Positions 50,983 through 60,197 of a stretch of 64,000 nt of DNA are shown here, piece after piece. This stretch comes from Streptomyces mashuensis. Its GTDB lineage: Bacteria > Actinomycetota > Actinomycetes > Streptomycetales > Streptomycetaceae. A program made the position numbers and the translations under genes. The number at the start of each line of letters is the position of its first letter. Within the stretch, counting starts at the first letter, position 1. Below the pieces are notes generated by a model that was given only the letters and a program-made list of their open reading frames with translations, did no database searches and was not told where the DNA came from. The stretch spans positions 310,001-374,000 of the forward strand of contig NZ_BNBD01000002.1 of assembly GCF_014654785.1 (NCBI RefSeq), given 5' to 3'.

Positions 50983-52170
50983 ATGACGGTCTGTGCTCCC
51001 CACGGCACCCAGAGCACCCCTCTCACCACGTCCCCCGGTGCGCCGCCGACGGAGATGCGACGGTCGGCCTTCACGGTGACCGTGGACGGTTCCTACGCGG
51101 CGTGGCTCGCGCTCGGCCGCGGGACGGACGGCTGGTTCCCGGAGCGCTGGACGCTCGACGGCCCCGAGCCCTACGCGGTGTCGCTGCCCGCCAGCCAGCC
51201 GGAGGAGCCCGACAGCCAGCTGCTGCCGCTCAGCGACGGGCGGGTGCTGATCCGCCGTCGTGTGGCCGAGCGGTTCGCGCTCTCCCTGCTCTACCCCGCC
51301 GGGCCCGGCACGGGCGAGATGGCGCTCGGCGCCATCGAGTGCCCCCGGCTGACCCTGCTGCCGCCCGCGCCGGACGGCACCTCCGCGTACGCGCTGGTGG
51401 AGGGCGAGCGCCACACCACGCTGTGGCGCGTCCACGGCGGCGGCAACGGCCCCGAGCTGCTCTCCACGATCCCCGGCCGGTGCGAGGGCGGCGCCTGGCT
51501 GGACCGGCAGGGACGGCTGCTGGCGCTGGACCGGGAGCTGGACGGGCTGACCAAGGCCGTCGTCGTCGACCTCGGCCGGGGCGGCGAGACCAGCCCGCTC
51601 CTCCAGATCACGGAGAAGAGCAACGACCGGCTGCTGCTGGCCGAGCCCGACAGCGGCCTGCTCCTCGTACGGTCCGACGCACCCGGCACCGACCGGGTGG
51701 GCTGGGGCGTGCTCGGCTCGGCCCGCCCCGTGCGATTCCCCGAGTGCCTGCGGGTGCCCGACGCGACGGTCACGCCCTTCGCGGCGCAGCCGGGCCAGGG
51801 GCTGGCGCCCGAGGACTGCGCGGTCGCCTTCCGCATCGAGGCGGGCGGCAGCAGCTGGGTCGGGGTGTGGCGGGCGGCGCGGAAGCGGCTGCGGCAGTTC
51901 CAGGGCCCGGCCGGCTGGCTGCCGGGGGCGGGGCTGTGGACGGCGGACGGGGAGCTGCGGCTGCCGTTCGTGACGGCGACGGTGCCGTGCGGGCTGGCGC
52001 GGCTGCGGCCGGATGAGGAGGAGGCAGCGGCGACGGCTGTGGCGTCGGCGGAGGCGGTGCCTGCGAAGGTCGTGACCGGGGAGGTCGTCGGGGCCGTGGA
52101 GGTGCCGGTGCCGCGGCCGGTGCCGTTGCAGCAGGCGCCGTGCGCGCGGACGGCGGGAGTGGCTTCATGA
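50983..52170 (+). CDS. Conserved hypothetical protein, beta-propeller-like
   Basis: 395 residues from ATG at 50983, with GGAGGTGA 9 nt upstream. Repeated strand units (DGRVLIRRRVAERFALSLLYP, SAYALVEGERHTTLWRV, GLLLVRSDAPG) suggest a propeller. Ends in an Ala/Val-rich tail. No enzyme motif. Streptomyces-specific. Confidence 0.65.
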   Translation: MTVCAPHGTQSTPLTTSPGAPPTEMRRSAFTVTVDGSYAAWLALGRGTDGWFPERWTLDGPEPYAVSLPASQPEEPDSQLLPLSDGRVLIRRRVAERFALSLLYPAGPGTGEMALGAIECPRLTLLPPAPDGTSAYALVEGERHTTLWRVHGGGNGPELLSTIPGRCEGGAWLDRQGRLLALDRELDGLTKAVVVDLGRGGETSPLLQITEKSNDRLLLAEPDSGLLLVRSDAPGTDRVGWGVLGSARPVRFPECLRVPDATVTPFAAQPGQGLAPEDCAVAFRIEAGGSSWVGVWRAARKRLRQFQGPAGWLPGAGLWTADGELRLPFVTATVPCGLARLRPDEEEAAATAVASAEAVPAKVVTGEVVGAVEVPVPRPVPLQQAPCARTAGVAS

Positions 52171-52236
52171 TCACGGCGTCGTTAGACTCGGTGGCCGCCC
52201 AAGCGGAGCCACGATCTGACGGAGTGACTTTTTCGC

Positions 52237-52365
52237 ATGTCCGACGCCCGAACGAACACGACCGAGCAGGCGCCGGCAGGTACCGGTAAGCACCGGGGCC
52301 ATGCCTCGGGGGACGAGAAGCAGGGCCCCGTGCACGGCAAGCACCGCCGTACGGAGGGGAACTGA
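52237..52365 (+). CDS. Small His/Lys/Gly-rich peptide gene
   Basis: 42 residues, ATG with GGAGTGA 10 nt upstream. Sequence features: TGKHRGHASGD and VHGKHRRTEGN, two GKHR units. Not recognised beyond being a small Streptomyces protein. Sits alone between two larger genes. Confidence 0.6.
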   Translation: MSDARTNTTEQAPAGTGKHRGHASGDEKQGPVHGKHRRTEGN

Positions 52366-52388
52366 CCCCCGGCCGGGGTTAACCGGCC

Positions 52389-53435
52389 TCATTCGCCTCG
52401 CCGCAGCCGGAGGACCTCCGGCGCGGCGAAACCCTCCGGCCGTGCCGCGAAGTAGGAGCCGAGGGCGTCGTCCAGTTCGGCGACCGTGAAGCGGTCGCCC
52501 TTCGCGTCGAACTTCGCCGCCACGCGCGGGCGTTCCAGCACCGCCACCATCCCGCCGTGCACCACGAACACCTGACCCGTCACGCCCCCGGCCCCCGGCC
52601 CCGCCAGGTATGCCACCAGCGGTGACACGTGCTCGGGGGCGAGGTCGTCGTAGGCCGGGAGGCCGTCGCCGGCCGGATGGTCGTCGCCGGCCGGAAGGTC
52701 GTCGTGAGCCGGAAGGCCGTCGCCGGCCGGGCGCTCGTTGCCGGACGGGAGGCCGTCGCCGGACGGGCGGTCCGCGCGGTCCGCCGGGGCGAAGACGTCC
52801 TCGGTCATCCGGGTGCGGGCCCGGGGGCAGATGACGTTGGCCGTCACGCCGTACTTCCGCAGCGCGTGCGCGCACGACATGGTCAGCCCCACGATGCCGC
52901 CCTTGGCCGCCGCGTAGTTCGGCTGGCCGGGCGAGCCGGCGAGGAACGCCTCCGAGGACGTGGTGACGAGCCGCCCGTACGCGGCCGCCGGGTCGGCCTT
53001 GGCCCGCGTCCGCCAGTACTCCGCCGCGTACCGCACCGTCGCGAAGTGACCCTTCAGGTGCACGCGGACGACCGCGTCCCACTCCTCCTCCGACATGGAG
53101 AAGACCATGCGGTCGCGGAGGATGCCCGCGTTGTTCACCAACACGTCCAGCGCGCCGAACGTGCCGACGGCCAGCCGCACCAGCTCGCGTGCCTGGGCGA
53201 GGTCTGCGACGTCGCCGCAGTGGGCGACGGCCCGGCCGCCCGCCGCCCGTATCTCCGCGGCCACCTCCTCGGCGGGGCCGGGCGACGGCGCGCCGCTGCC
53301 GTCCCGCGCCGGGACGCCGTAGTCGTTGACGACGACCGCGGCACCGTGGCAGGCCAGCTCCAGCGCCTCGGCGCGACCGAGGCCCCGGCCGGCGCCCGTC
53401 ACCACCGCGACCCGGCCGTCCAGGGACGGGGTCAC
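52389..53435 (-). CDS. SDR-family oxidoreductase with hexapeptide repeat insert
   Basis: 348 residues from GTG at 53435, overlapping the previous stop (GTGA). TGAGRGLGRAEAL binds NAD(P); NNAGILRD; active Ser in TTSSEAF, Tyr/Lys in YAAAKGG. Likely a 3-hydroxyacyl-CoA dehydrogenase as in fatty-acid or sterol side-chain oxidation. Residues ~224-265 are seven PAGDGL-type hexapeptides from an 18-bp tandem repeat where normal family members have a short substrate loop. Confidence 0.85.
   Translation of the reverse strand: MTPSLDGRVAVVTGAGRGLGRAEALELACHGAAVVVNDYGVPARDGSGAPSPGPAEEVAAEIRAAGGRAVAHCGDVADLAQARELVRLAVGTFGALDVLVNNAGILRDRMVFSMSEEEWDAVVRVHLKGHFATVRYAAEYWRTRAKADPAAAYGRLVTTSSEAFLAGSPGQPNYAAAKGGIVGLTMSCAHALRKYGVTANVICPRARTRMTEDVFAPADRADRPSGDGLPSGNERPAGDGLPAHDDLPAGDDHPAGDGLPAYDDLAPEHVSPLVAYLAGPGAGGVTGQVFVVHGGMVAVLERPRVAAKFDAKGDRFTVAELDDALGSYFAARPEGFAAPEVLRLRRGE
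52641..52766 (-). repeat. 18-bp tandem repeat, seven units, in SDR gene
   Basis: Units begin at 52641, 52659, 52677, 52695, 52713, 52731 and 52749 and code PAYDDL, PAGDGL, PAGDDH, PAHDDL, PAGDGL, PSGNER and PSGDGL (read from the C-terminal side). In-frame, so unit number can vary without breaking the gene. Confidence 0.9.
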
Positions 53436-54508
53436 AGCGTGATCCACGTACGGAGGGCCTCGCCGGTGCGCATCTGCTCGATCGCGTCGTTGACGCGGGC
53501 GAGCGGCACCCGATGGGTGATCAGGCCCTCCAGGTCCACCCGGCCGGCCCGCCACAGCGCGATCACGCGCTCGTACGAACGGCCCACGTCCCCGCCGCCG
53601 TACAGCGACGGAAGGATCTTCTTCTCGTGGAAGAACAGCTCGAACATGCTCAGCCGGAAGTGGTCCTCCACCGAGCCCGCGCCCACCACGCACAGCGTGC
53701 CGCCGCGCCGGGTGGCGTCGTACGCGGTGCGGGCCGTGGCGGACTTGCCGACCACCTCGAAGACGTAGTCGAAGCCCTCGCCGCCGGTGGCGCGGGAGAC
53801 CGCGTCGGTGAGGCCCTCCGGGGCGACCGCCTCGGTCGCGCCGAGCCGCAGGGCGGCCTCGCGCCGGGACTCCACGGGGTCGACGGCGACGATCTGCGCC
53901 GCGCCGGCCACCCGCGCGCCCTGCACGACGCTGACGCCGACGCCACCGCAGCCGATGACGGCGACCGACGAACCCGGCTCGACGCGGGCCGTGTTGAGCA
54001 CGGCGCCGATGCCCGTCGTCACGCCGCACGCGATGAGCGAGGCGATCTCGTAGGGCAGGTCGTCGGGGATGGGGTGGGCGCAGTCGGCGCCCACGACCAG
54101 CTCCTCGGCGAAGGTGCCGGTGCCGGCGAAGCCGTGCAGGTCGGTGTCGCCGCGGCGGAAGTTGGGCTCGGCGCCGGCGATGAGCCCGGCGAGGCAGAAA
54201 CGGCTCTCGCCGCGCTTGCACGGCGCACAGACCCCGCACCCGGGCAGCCAGCGGACGAGGACCCGGTCGCCGGGCCGGACGTGCGTGACGCCGTCACCGA
54301 CGTCCAGGACCTCGCCCGCGCCCTCGTGGCCGGGGACGAACGGCACGTGCTGCGGCAGGACGCCGGACATCGCCGACAGGTCCGAGTGGCACAGGCCCGC
54401 GGCGCGGATACGGATCCGTACCTTGCCGGGGCCGAAGCCGACGGCCTCGACGTCGTCGAGGACCTCCAGCCGGTCCCCGCCTTTCCGGTGCTGTACGGCG
54501 GCGCGCAT
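53432..54508 (-). CDS. Zinc-dependent alcohol dehydrogenase
   Basis: 358 residues. Catalytic zinc: GLCHSDL and GHEGAGEV. Structural zinc: CGVCAPCKRGESRFC. NAD site: VIGCGGVGVSVVQ. Matches class III-like MDR dehydrogenases. Oxidises an alcohol with NAD(P). Middle gene of a three-gene operon (MaoC, this, SDR). Confidence 0.9.
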   Translation of the reverse strand: MRAAVQHRKGGDRLEVLDDVEAVGFGPGKVRIRIRAAGLCHSDLSAMSGVLPQHVPFVPGHEGAGEVLDVGDGVTHVRPGDRVLVRWLPGCGVCAPCKRGESRFCLAGLIAGAEPNFRRGDTDLHGFAGTGTFAEELVVGADCAHPIPDDLPYEIASLIACGVTTGIGAVLNTARVEPGSSVAVIGCGGVGVSVVQGARVAGAAQIVAVDPVESRREAALRLGATEAVAPEGLTDAVSRATGGEGFDYVFEVVGKSATARTAYDATRRGGTLCVVGAGSVEDHFRLSMFELFFHEKKILPSLYGGGDVGRSYERVIALWRAGRVDLEGLITHRVPLARVNDAIEQMRTGEALRTWITL

Positions 54509-54562
54509 GGGGGCTCCTTCCGGGCGGGCGGCTTTCAGATGGCGCTTTCAGGTGGGCGGCTT

Positions 54563-55456
54563 TCAGATGGGTTCGGCGACGGTGACGACGGTGTCGGCCA
54601 GCACCGGGGCGTCGTCGCGCTCGACGGCCGTGGCGGTCACCTGGATGCGGCCGGGGCCGCGTTCAGTGCCGGGCGTTCCGTGCCACATCCGGATGCGCAG
54701 CGTCTCGCCGGGGAAGACGACGCCGGTGAAGCGGGTGGTGTACGAGCGGACGCGCGTGACGTCGCCGTCCAGCAGTGTGTCCACGACGGCCTTGAGCACG
54801 ATGCCGTACGAGCACAGGCCGTGCAGGATGGGCCGGTCGAAGCCGGCGACCTTGGCGAAGTCGGGGTCGGCGTGCAGCGGGTTCCAGTCGCCGGACAGGC
54901 GGTAGAGCAGGGCCTGGTCGGGGCGGATTGCACGGTCGGCAGTCGCGTCGGGCGGGGTCGCGGGCACGTCGAGGCGGGCGGCGGAGGGGCCGCGGTCGCC
55001 GCCGAAGCCGCCCTCGCCCTTGACGTAGATGTCGCTGACGCTGCTCCACAGCGGTCCGTCGTCGTCCGCGACGTCGGCGCGCAGGGCGATGACGGCGGCC
55101 TTGCCCTTGTCGTACACGGCGGCCACGCGTGAGGTGCGGGTGGTGCCGGGGGCGGACGTGACGGGCAGGGGGCGGTGGAGGGTGACGGTCTGCCCGCCGT
55201 GGAGGACGGCGGACAGGTCGACGTCGATGCCGGGGGTGGCCAGGCCGCCGGCCATGGCCATGGACCCGCCGGCGACGGTGGCGAACGACGGCAGGACGTG
55301 CAGCCGGCTCTCCAGCACGTAGCGCAGTTCGCCGGGGTCGGTGGCGGGGACGCCGGCGCCGATGCCCAGGTGGTAGAGGATGACGTCCTTGTGGTCCCAG
55401 GCGAGGCGGTCCGTGCGCGGTGCGGCGGCGGTGGCCCGGGCGGGGTCGATGGGCAT
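54563..55456 (-). CDS. MaoC-type enoyl-CoA hydratase
   Basis: 297 residues from ATG at 55456. Two hot-dog domains; the second has the hydratase-2 signature YRLSGDWNPLHADPDFAKVAG with catalytic Asp and His, plus GFDRPILHGLCSYG. Matches 2-enoyl-CoA hydratases of fatty-acid and sterol side-chain pathways. First gene of the operon, behind a KstR-like palindrome. Confidence 0.85.
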   Translation of the reverse strand: MPIDPARATAAAPRTDRLAWDHKDVILYHLGIGAGVPATDPGELRYVLESRLHVLPSFATVAGGSMAMAGGLATPGIDVDLSAVLHGGQTVTLHRPLPVTSAPGTTRTSRVAAVYDKGKAAVIALRADVADDDGPLWSSVSDIYVKGEGGFGGDRGPSAARLDVPATPPDATADRAIRPDQALLYRLSGDWNPLHADPDFAKVAGFDRPILHGLCSYGIVLKAVVDTLLDGDVTRVRSYTTRFTGVVFPGETLRIRMWHGTPGTERGPGRIQVTATAVERDDAPVLADTVVTVAEPI

Positions 55457-55476
55457 GACGCTGCGTGTCTCCTTAC

Positions 55477-55490
55477 GAGAACGCGTTCCA
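55477..55490. promoter_or_regulatory. KstR-like operator
   Basis: GAGAACGCGTTCCA contains a perfect 10-bp palindrome GAACGCGTTC; reverse reading TGGAACGCGTTCTC fits TNNAACNNGTTNNA except the last base. Located 21 nt upstream of the MaoC start. Confidence 0.6.
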
Positions 55491-55645
55491 GTTACCGGGC
55501 CTTTCTGTATAGCCGATCGGGTGGGGCGTGGGAAGACGCACGCGCGAGCGGTGGGCGACGGGGTGGGCGCCGGGACAAATGTCACTGCCCACCGGGGACA
55601 TTTCCCTCTCCGCAGGTGGGAGGGGGTGTCCGTAAGGTCGGGGAC

Positions 55646-56830
55646 ATGAGGGGACGCAAGGGCGGCAGCAGCGCGGGGGACGGGACGGCGGACATCGAGG
55701 AGATGACACCGCTGACCCCGGTGACGGTCCGGACGTTCCTGCCGTGGCCGTCCATCCTGATCGCGGACGTGGTGGCCCTGTGCCAGGGGAAGGTGCCGCT
55801 GCCCTGGCTGGGCGGCGCGGGCCTGGTGGCCTTCCTCGGCCTGTACTTCCTCACGGTGACGTGGGGGCTGGACGAAGAGCGGCTGCACACGCGGCAACCA
55901 ATGCTGCCCCTGGCGGGGCTGGCGGCAGTGACGTACGGGCTGGGGGTGGGGTACGGCGGCGACTGGCTGCTGTGCTTCCCGCTGCTGTCGCTGGCGGCCG
56001 GCGTGGTGCTGCGCCGGCGACGCCGGCAGCTGGCGCTGGTGCTGGGCTTGCTGGGCACCTCCGTGGGCATGCTGTCGAACCTCCACGACACCCCGCAGGA
56101 CTCGGTGACCATCGCCTGGGGGACGGGCCTGTCGGGCATGGTGGCGGCCGCGGTCCTCAACCTCGTGGAGACGGTGGCGACGCTGCGCGCGACACGCGAG
56201 CAGCTGGCGCACGCGGCGGTGGAACGGGAACGGCTGCGGTTCTCGCGCGACCTGCACGACCTGCTGGGGCACACGATGTCCGTCATCGTGGTGAAGGCGG
56301 AGGCGGTGCGCCGTCTGGCGCCGCGCAACCTGGACGCGGCGCTGGGGCAGGCCGCGGACATCGAGGCGGTGGGCCGCCAGGCGCTGACGGAAATACGGGA
56401 GGCGGTGACGGGCTACCGCGAGGGCAGCCTCACCACCGAACTGGAACGGTCGCGTTCACTGCTGGACGCATCGGGCATCGCCGTCGACATCCGCCAGTCC
56501 GGCCCGCCGCTGCCGCCCCAGACGGCGGCGCTGCTGGGATGGGTGGTGCGCGAGGGGGTGACGAACGTGGTGCGGCACAGCGGCGCCGAACGCTGCGTCA
56601 TCGAAGTGCGCGGCCTGACCGACCGCGTCCATCTGGAGATCACGGACGACGGGCGCGGCGTAGGCTCGGAGCCGGAGACGGACGCACCCGGTGGTACGGG
56701 GCTGAAGGGCCTGGCCGAACGGCTGGCGGCGGCAGGCGGCTCCCTGACGTCGGGCCCGGACGGGCGGCGCGGTTTCCGGCTCGTGGCGGAACTCCCGGTG
56801 GACGACGAGGAAGAAGGGCGGGCGGCGTGA
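55646..56830 (+). CDS. Sensor histidine kinase (HisKA_3, DesK/NarL type)
   Basis: 394 residues from ATG at 55646. Four to five membrane segments in ~30-165, then the phospho-acceptor helix RDLHDLLGHTMSVIVVKAEA (His in LHDLLGH) and a HATPase domain ending TDDGRGVG, GGTGLKGLAERL. Senses a membrane or envelope signal not defined here. Coupled to the regulator by a 4-nt overlap. Confidence 0.88.
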   Translation: MRGRKGGSSAGDGTADIEEMTPLTPVTVRTFLPWPSILIADVVALCQGKVPLPWLGGAGLVAFLGLYFLTVTWGLDEERLHTRQPMLPLAGLAAVTYGLGVGYGGDWLLCFPLLSLAAGVVLRRRRRQLALVLGLLGTSVGMLSNLHDTPQDSVTIAWGTGLSGMVAAAVLNLVETVATLRATREQLAHAAVERERLRFSRDLHDLLGHTMSVIVVKAEAVRRLAPRNLDAALGQAADIEAVGRQALTEIREAVTGYREGSLTTELERSRSLLDASGIAVDIRQSGPPLPPQTAALLGWVVREGVTNVVRHSGAERCVIEVRGLTDRVHLEITDDGRGVGSEPETDAPGGTGLKGLAERLAAAGGSLTSGPDGRRGFRLVAELPVDDEEEGRAA

Positions 56831-57441
56831 GCGGCGTCATCCGGCTTTTGCTGGCCGAGGACCAGGGCATGATGCGGGGCGCGCTGGCGCTGCTCCTGGG
56901 CCTGGAGGAGGACATCGAGGTCGTCGCCCAAGTGGGCAACGGCGACGAGATCGTACGGACGGCCGCCGAGGTCCGCCCGGACGTGGCGCTGCTCGACATC
57001 GAACTGCCGGGCCGCAGCGGCCTGGACGCCGCCGCGGATCTGCGCAAGCAGCTCCCGGACTGCCGGGTGCTGATCCTCACCACGTTCGGCCGGCCCGGCT
57101 ACCTGCGCCGCGCGATGGAGGCCGGGGCCTCCGGCTTCCTGGTGAAGGACGGCCCCGTGGAGGACCTGGCGGCAGCGGTCCGCCGCGTCCTGGCGGGCGA
57201 ACGCGTCATCGACCCGGCCCTCGCCGCGGCCGCCCTGAGCGCGGGCCCCAACCCGCTGACCCAACGCGAACGCGACGTCCTCGCAGCCGCCGTCGACGGC
57301 GCCACGGTCGCCGACATCGCCACCCGCGTCCACCTCTCCCCCGCCACGGTCCGCAACTACCTCTCGGCAGCCATCGGCAAGACCCAGACCCGCAACCGCA
57401 TGGAAGCGGTCCGCGCTGCGCGCCAGAACGGGTGGTTGTGA
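56827..57441 (+). CDS. NarL/DesR-type response regulator
   Basis: 204 residues from GTG at 56827 (GTGA overlap). Receiver: LLAEDQGMMRGAL, phospho-Asp in ALLDIELPG, Lys in FLVKDGP. LuxR-type HTH: LTQRERDVLAAAVDGATVAD and SPATVRNYLSAAIGK. Output for the kinase just upstream. Confidence 0.92.
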   Translation: MSGVIRLLLAEDQGMMRGALALLLGLEEDIEVVAQVGNGDEIVRTAAEVRPDVALLDIELPGRSGLDAAADLRKQLPDCRVLILTTFGRPGYLRRAMEAGASGFLVKDGPVEDLAAAVRRVLAGERVIDPALAAAALSAGPNPLTQRERDVLAAAVDGATVADIATRVHLSPATVRNYLSAAIGKTQTRNRMEAVRAARQNGWL

Positions 57442-57465
57442 GGGAACGCCGGAACCGGCGTCCGG

Positions 57466-57777
57466 TCAGCGGAGGGGCCCGGCGATGTCGCGCAGCGCGT
57501 CGAGGTGGCGCCCATAGGCGGCGCGCCCCTCGCCGGTGAGGGCGAGCCAGGTCCGCGGCCGCCGGCCGACGCGCCCCTTCTCGACGGTGACCCAGCCGGC
57601 CTCCTCCAGGGCGGCCACCTGCTTGGACAGCACCGAGTCGCTGACCTCGACCAGGTCGCGGACGTACCCGAACTCGGCTCGGTCGGCCGCGGCCAGTGCG
57701 GCCACGACCGACAGCCGCACCGGCGAGCCGAGCAACGGCGCAAGCCGGTGCCGCGGGTGCGCCTTCTCCCCCGTCAC
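57466..57777 (-). CDS. Winged-helix transcriptional regulator
   Basis: 103 residues from GTG at 57777. RLSVVAALAAADRAEFGYVRDL, VSDSVLSKQVAALEEAGWV and RPRTWLALTGEGRAAY make a MarR/HTH_34-type winged helix. GTGA overlap with the membrane gene before it; this pair (small membrane protein plus regulator) is common in Streptomyces. Confidence 0.82.
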   Translation of the reverse strand: MTGEKAHPRHRLAPLLGSPVRLSVVAALAAADRAEFGYVRDLVEVSDSVLSKQVAALEEAGWVTVEKGRVGRRPRTWLALTGEGRAAYGRHLDALRDIAGPLR

Positions 57778-58199
57778 GCACCGCTCCGCGCAACGTTGAG
57801 GGCGACCAGGGCCGGCGGCAGGGCGCAGCAGATGGCGGCCACGCCGGTAAAAAGGACGCCCGGCTCCTTGAAGGGGCCTATGAAGGCCAGCACCAACGTG
57901 AGCCCATAGACGAGCGTCCACCCGCCGATGGCGGAAAGGTGCCGCACGGTCATGCGCCGCGGTACGACGGGCTGACGTGCTGCGTACAGCGACAGCGCCG
58001 CGACGATCACGGCGTTGCCCGCCATGCTCACCGCGACCGGCACGTGTCCCCGCCACAGCACCAGCATCGGAATGAGCAGCAGCTGCCAGGCGGCGAACAG
58101 CCACAGATACATGGCGTACCACTGGCTGCGCGTCCGCACGGCCCGCTCCATCCGCACCGCGCCCTCCAACGACGCGACGGCCTCGGCCGGTTCCCCCAT
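57774..58199 (-). CDS. Small integral membrane protein
   Basis: 141 residues from ATG at 58199. About four membrane segments (YLWLFAAWQLLLIPMLVLW, AVSMAGNAVIVAALSLYA, TLVYGLTLVLAFIGPF, LFTGVAAICCALPPALVAL). Translationally coupled with the regulator that follows. Function unknown. Confidence 0.72.
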   Translation of the reverse strand: MGEPAEAVASLEGAVRMERAVRTRSQWYAMYLWLFAAWQLLLIPMLVLWRGHVPVAVSMAGNAVIVAALSLYAARQPVVPRRMTVRHLSAIGGWTLVYGLTLVLAFIGPFKEPGVLFTGVAAICCALPPALVALNVARSGA

Positions 58200-58352
58200 G
58201 ACACCCCTCCCCAAGTCGGCCCGAACCCCGGGCGTTTTCCAGCATGGCACCGACTTTCCAAAATGGAAAGTACCCACCCGCTCGCTCGTTCGGGTGATGG
58301 GGCAGCATGGGGCCGGCCAGTTCCAGGCACCGTTCCAGGAGGGACATCCGTC

Positions 58353-58991
58353 ATGCCGCCCAAGCCCGGGATACTCGCCGCCTTCGAGGCGGCGAAGGGG
58401 TTCATGCCCGTCGACGAGGGCCTGGCCCTCTACGAGGCCGCCGAGGAGGCCGCCGCCACCGGGTTGCCGTTGCTGGAGGTCGGGACGTACTGCGGGCGGT
58501 CCACGATTCTGCTTGCGGGGGCCGCGCGGGAGGCCGGGGGTGTGGTGGTGACCGTCGACCACCATCGTGGCAGCGAGGAGCAGCAGCCCGGGTGGGAGTA
58601 CCACGACGCGTCGCTGGTGGATCCCGAGGTGGGCCGCATGGACACGCTGCCCGCGTTCCGCCGCACGCTGCACGCCGCCGGGCTGGAGGAGCACGTCGTG
58701 GCCGTCGTCGGCCGGTCGCCGCAGGTGGCGGCGTTGTGGAACGCGCCGCTGGGGCTCGTGTTCATCGACGGCGGGCACACCGACGAGCACGCCACCGCCG
58801 ACTACGAGGGGTGGGCGCCGCACGTGGCCCCCGGCGGGCTGCTCGTCGTCCACGACGTCTTCCCCGACCCGGCCGACGGCGGCCAGGCCCCGTACCGCGT
58901 GTACCGCCGGGCCCTCGCGTCCGGCGCGTTCACCGAAATCTCGGTGACGCGCTCCCTGCGCGTACTCCGCCGTACCGGTCACGGCGTCTGA
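58353..58991 (+). CDS. Class I SAM-dependent methyltransferase
   Basis: 212 residues, ATG with AGGAGGGA 8 nt upstream. LLEVGTYCGRSTILLAGAA is the SAM-binding loop; VVTVDHHRGSEEQQPG, LVFIDGGHTDEHATADYEGW and GGLLVVHDVFPDP complete a Methyltransf_24 fold. Substrate unknown. Just before the amidase gene. Confidence 0.82.
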   Translation: MPPKPGILAAFEAAKGFMPVDEGLALYEAAEEAAATGLPLLEVGTYCGRSTILLAGAAREAGGVVVTVDHHRGSEEQQPGWEYHDASLVDPEVGRMDTLPAFRRTLHAAGLEEHVVAVVGRSPQVAALWNAPLGLVFIDGGHTDEHATADYEGWAPHVAPGGLLVVHDVFPDPADGGQAPYRVYRRALASGAFTEISVTRSLRVLRRTGHGV

Positions 58992-59013
58992 GGCCCGGCG
59001 CTAGCATCACGGG

Positions 59014-59967
59014 GTGTCCCCCACCGGCAGCAGCACCCGTGTGCCCCGGCTCATAGCCGCCGGGGCGGCCGCCCTGTTCCTGACGGCCGGATCGGCCGCC
59101 TGTTCGGCCGATCCGGCCGAACAGGCAGCGCCCGCCCGCCCGGCGGCAGCCACCGCCTCGCCGTCGCCGAAGGCGAGTGAGGCCGCGCCGCCCTCTCCGA
59201 GCGCACCCCCGGCCCCCAGCACCGCGGCCCCGGCCCCAAGCACGGCCCCGAGCACGGCCGCGGACACGCCCGCCGTGGAGCCGGCCGCCGACGGGCCCCT
59301 CAAGGGCAAGGTGGTCGTCGTCGACCCCGGTCACAACACGCACAACAACGAGCACGCCGCCGAGATCAACCGTCAGGTCGACATCGGCACCGGCCGCAAG
59401 GAATGCGACACCACCGGCACCGAGACGAACTCCGGCTACGCCGAGGCCACCTTCAGCCTCGACGTGGCCCACCGGCTGCGCGCCGTCCTGCAGTCGCGCG
59501 GCGCCCGCGTCGTCCTCACCCACGACGGCGACCGGCCGTACGGGCCGTGCGTGACGGAGCGCGCCGACATCGGCAACAAGGCGCACGGCGACGCCGCCGT
59601 CTCCATCCACGCCGACGGCTCGGACGTGGGCCACCGCGGCTTCCACGTCATCCTCCCCGCCGCCGTGCACGCCGGGCGGGCGGACACCTCCGCCATCGTG
59701 GGCCCGTCGAAGGAGCTCGGCGCCCGCATCGCCGGCAACTTCGTCCGCGTCACCGGCAGCGCGCCCTCGAATTACATCGGCGGCGGTACCGGTCTGGACA
59801 CCCGCAGTGACCTCGGCGGGCTCAATCTGTCGACGATTCCCAAGGTTTTCATCGAATGCGGCAATATGCGCGACCCGCAGGACGCCGCGTTGCTCACGGA
59901 CGCGGCATGGCGCGAGAAGGCGGCGCAAGGGATCGCGGACGGCATCACCGACTTCCTGCGTGGGTAA
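59014..59967 (+). CDS. N-acetylmuramoyl-L-alanine amidase, probable lipoprotein
   Basis: 317 residues from GTG. Signal region ends FLTAGSAAC, a lipobox-like site. A ~50-residue Ala/Pro linker precedes the amidase_3 domain: VVVDPGHNTHNNEH with the first zinc His, then VSIHADG (second) and KVFIECGNM with the catalytic Glu. A host cell-wall enzyme, distinct from the prophage endolysin (amidase_2). Confidence 0.85.
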   Translation: MSPTGSSTRVPRLIAAGAAALFLTAGSAACSADPAEQAAPARPAAATASPSPKASEAAPPSPSAPPAPSTAAPAPSTAPSTAADTPAVEPAADGPLKGKVVVVDPGHNTHNNEHAAEINRQVDIGTGRKECDTTGTETNSGYAEATFSLDVAHRLRAVLQSRGARVVLTHDGDRPYGPCVTERADIGNKAHGDAAVSIHADGSDVGHRGFHVILPAAVHAGRADTSAIVGPSKELGARIAGNFVRVTGSAPSNYIGGGTGLDTRSDLGGLNLSTIPKVFIECGNMRDPQDAALLTDAAWREKAAQGIADGITDFLRG

Positions 59968-60197
59968 TGCGCTGGACGGAAGGGGCCGTCCCGCGGTAAG
60001 TACCAGCAGGCCACGGGCGTGTCACGAGGGTGATACGAAGAGGGCGCCCAGGGCGGAACGCGCGGGTGCTTCCCCGTACGATGGGTGACCGCCACCCCCG
60101 CGCCCTCGCGCCCCGGCGACCAGGACAGGCCGGCCGGCCCGCTCCCGCCGCCGGATGAACGACGACGAATACCGACAGCACTGACAAAGGATTTCAG

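Noticed and set aside
53436..54239. N-terminal extension of the SDR frame
   Set aside because: This part is an out-of-frame reading of the alcohol dehydrogenase gene; the GTGA overlap at 53435 gives the real start.
59085..59125. Inverted repeat in the amidase gene as a terminator
   Set aside because: It lies inside the signal-peptide coding region, so is more simply explained by codon choice; no T-tract.
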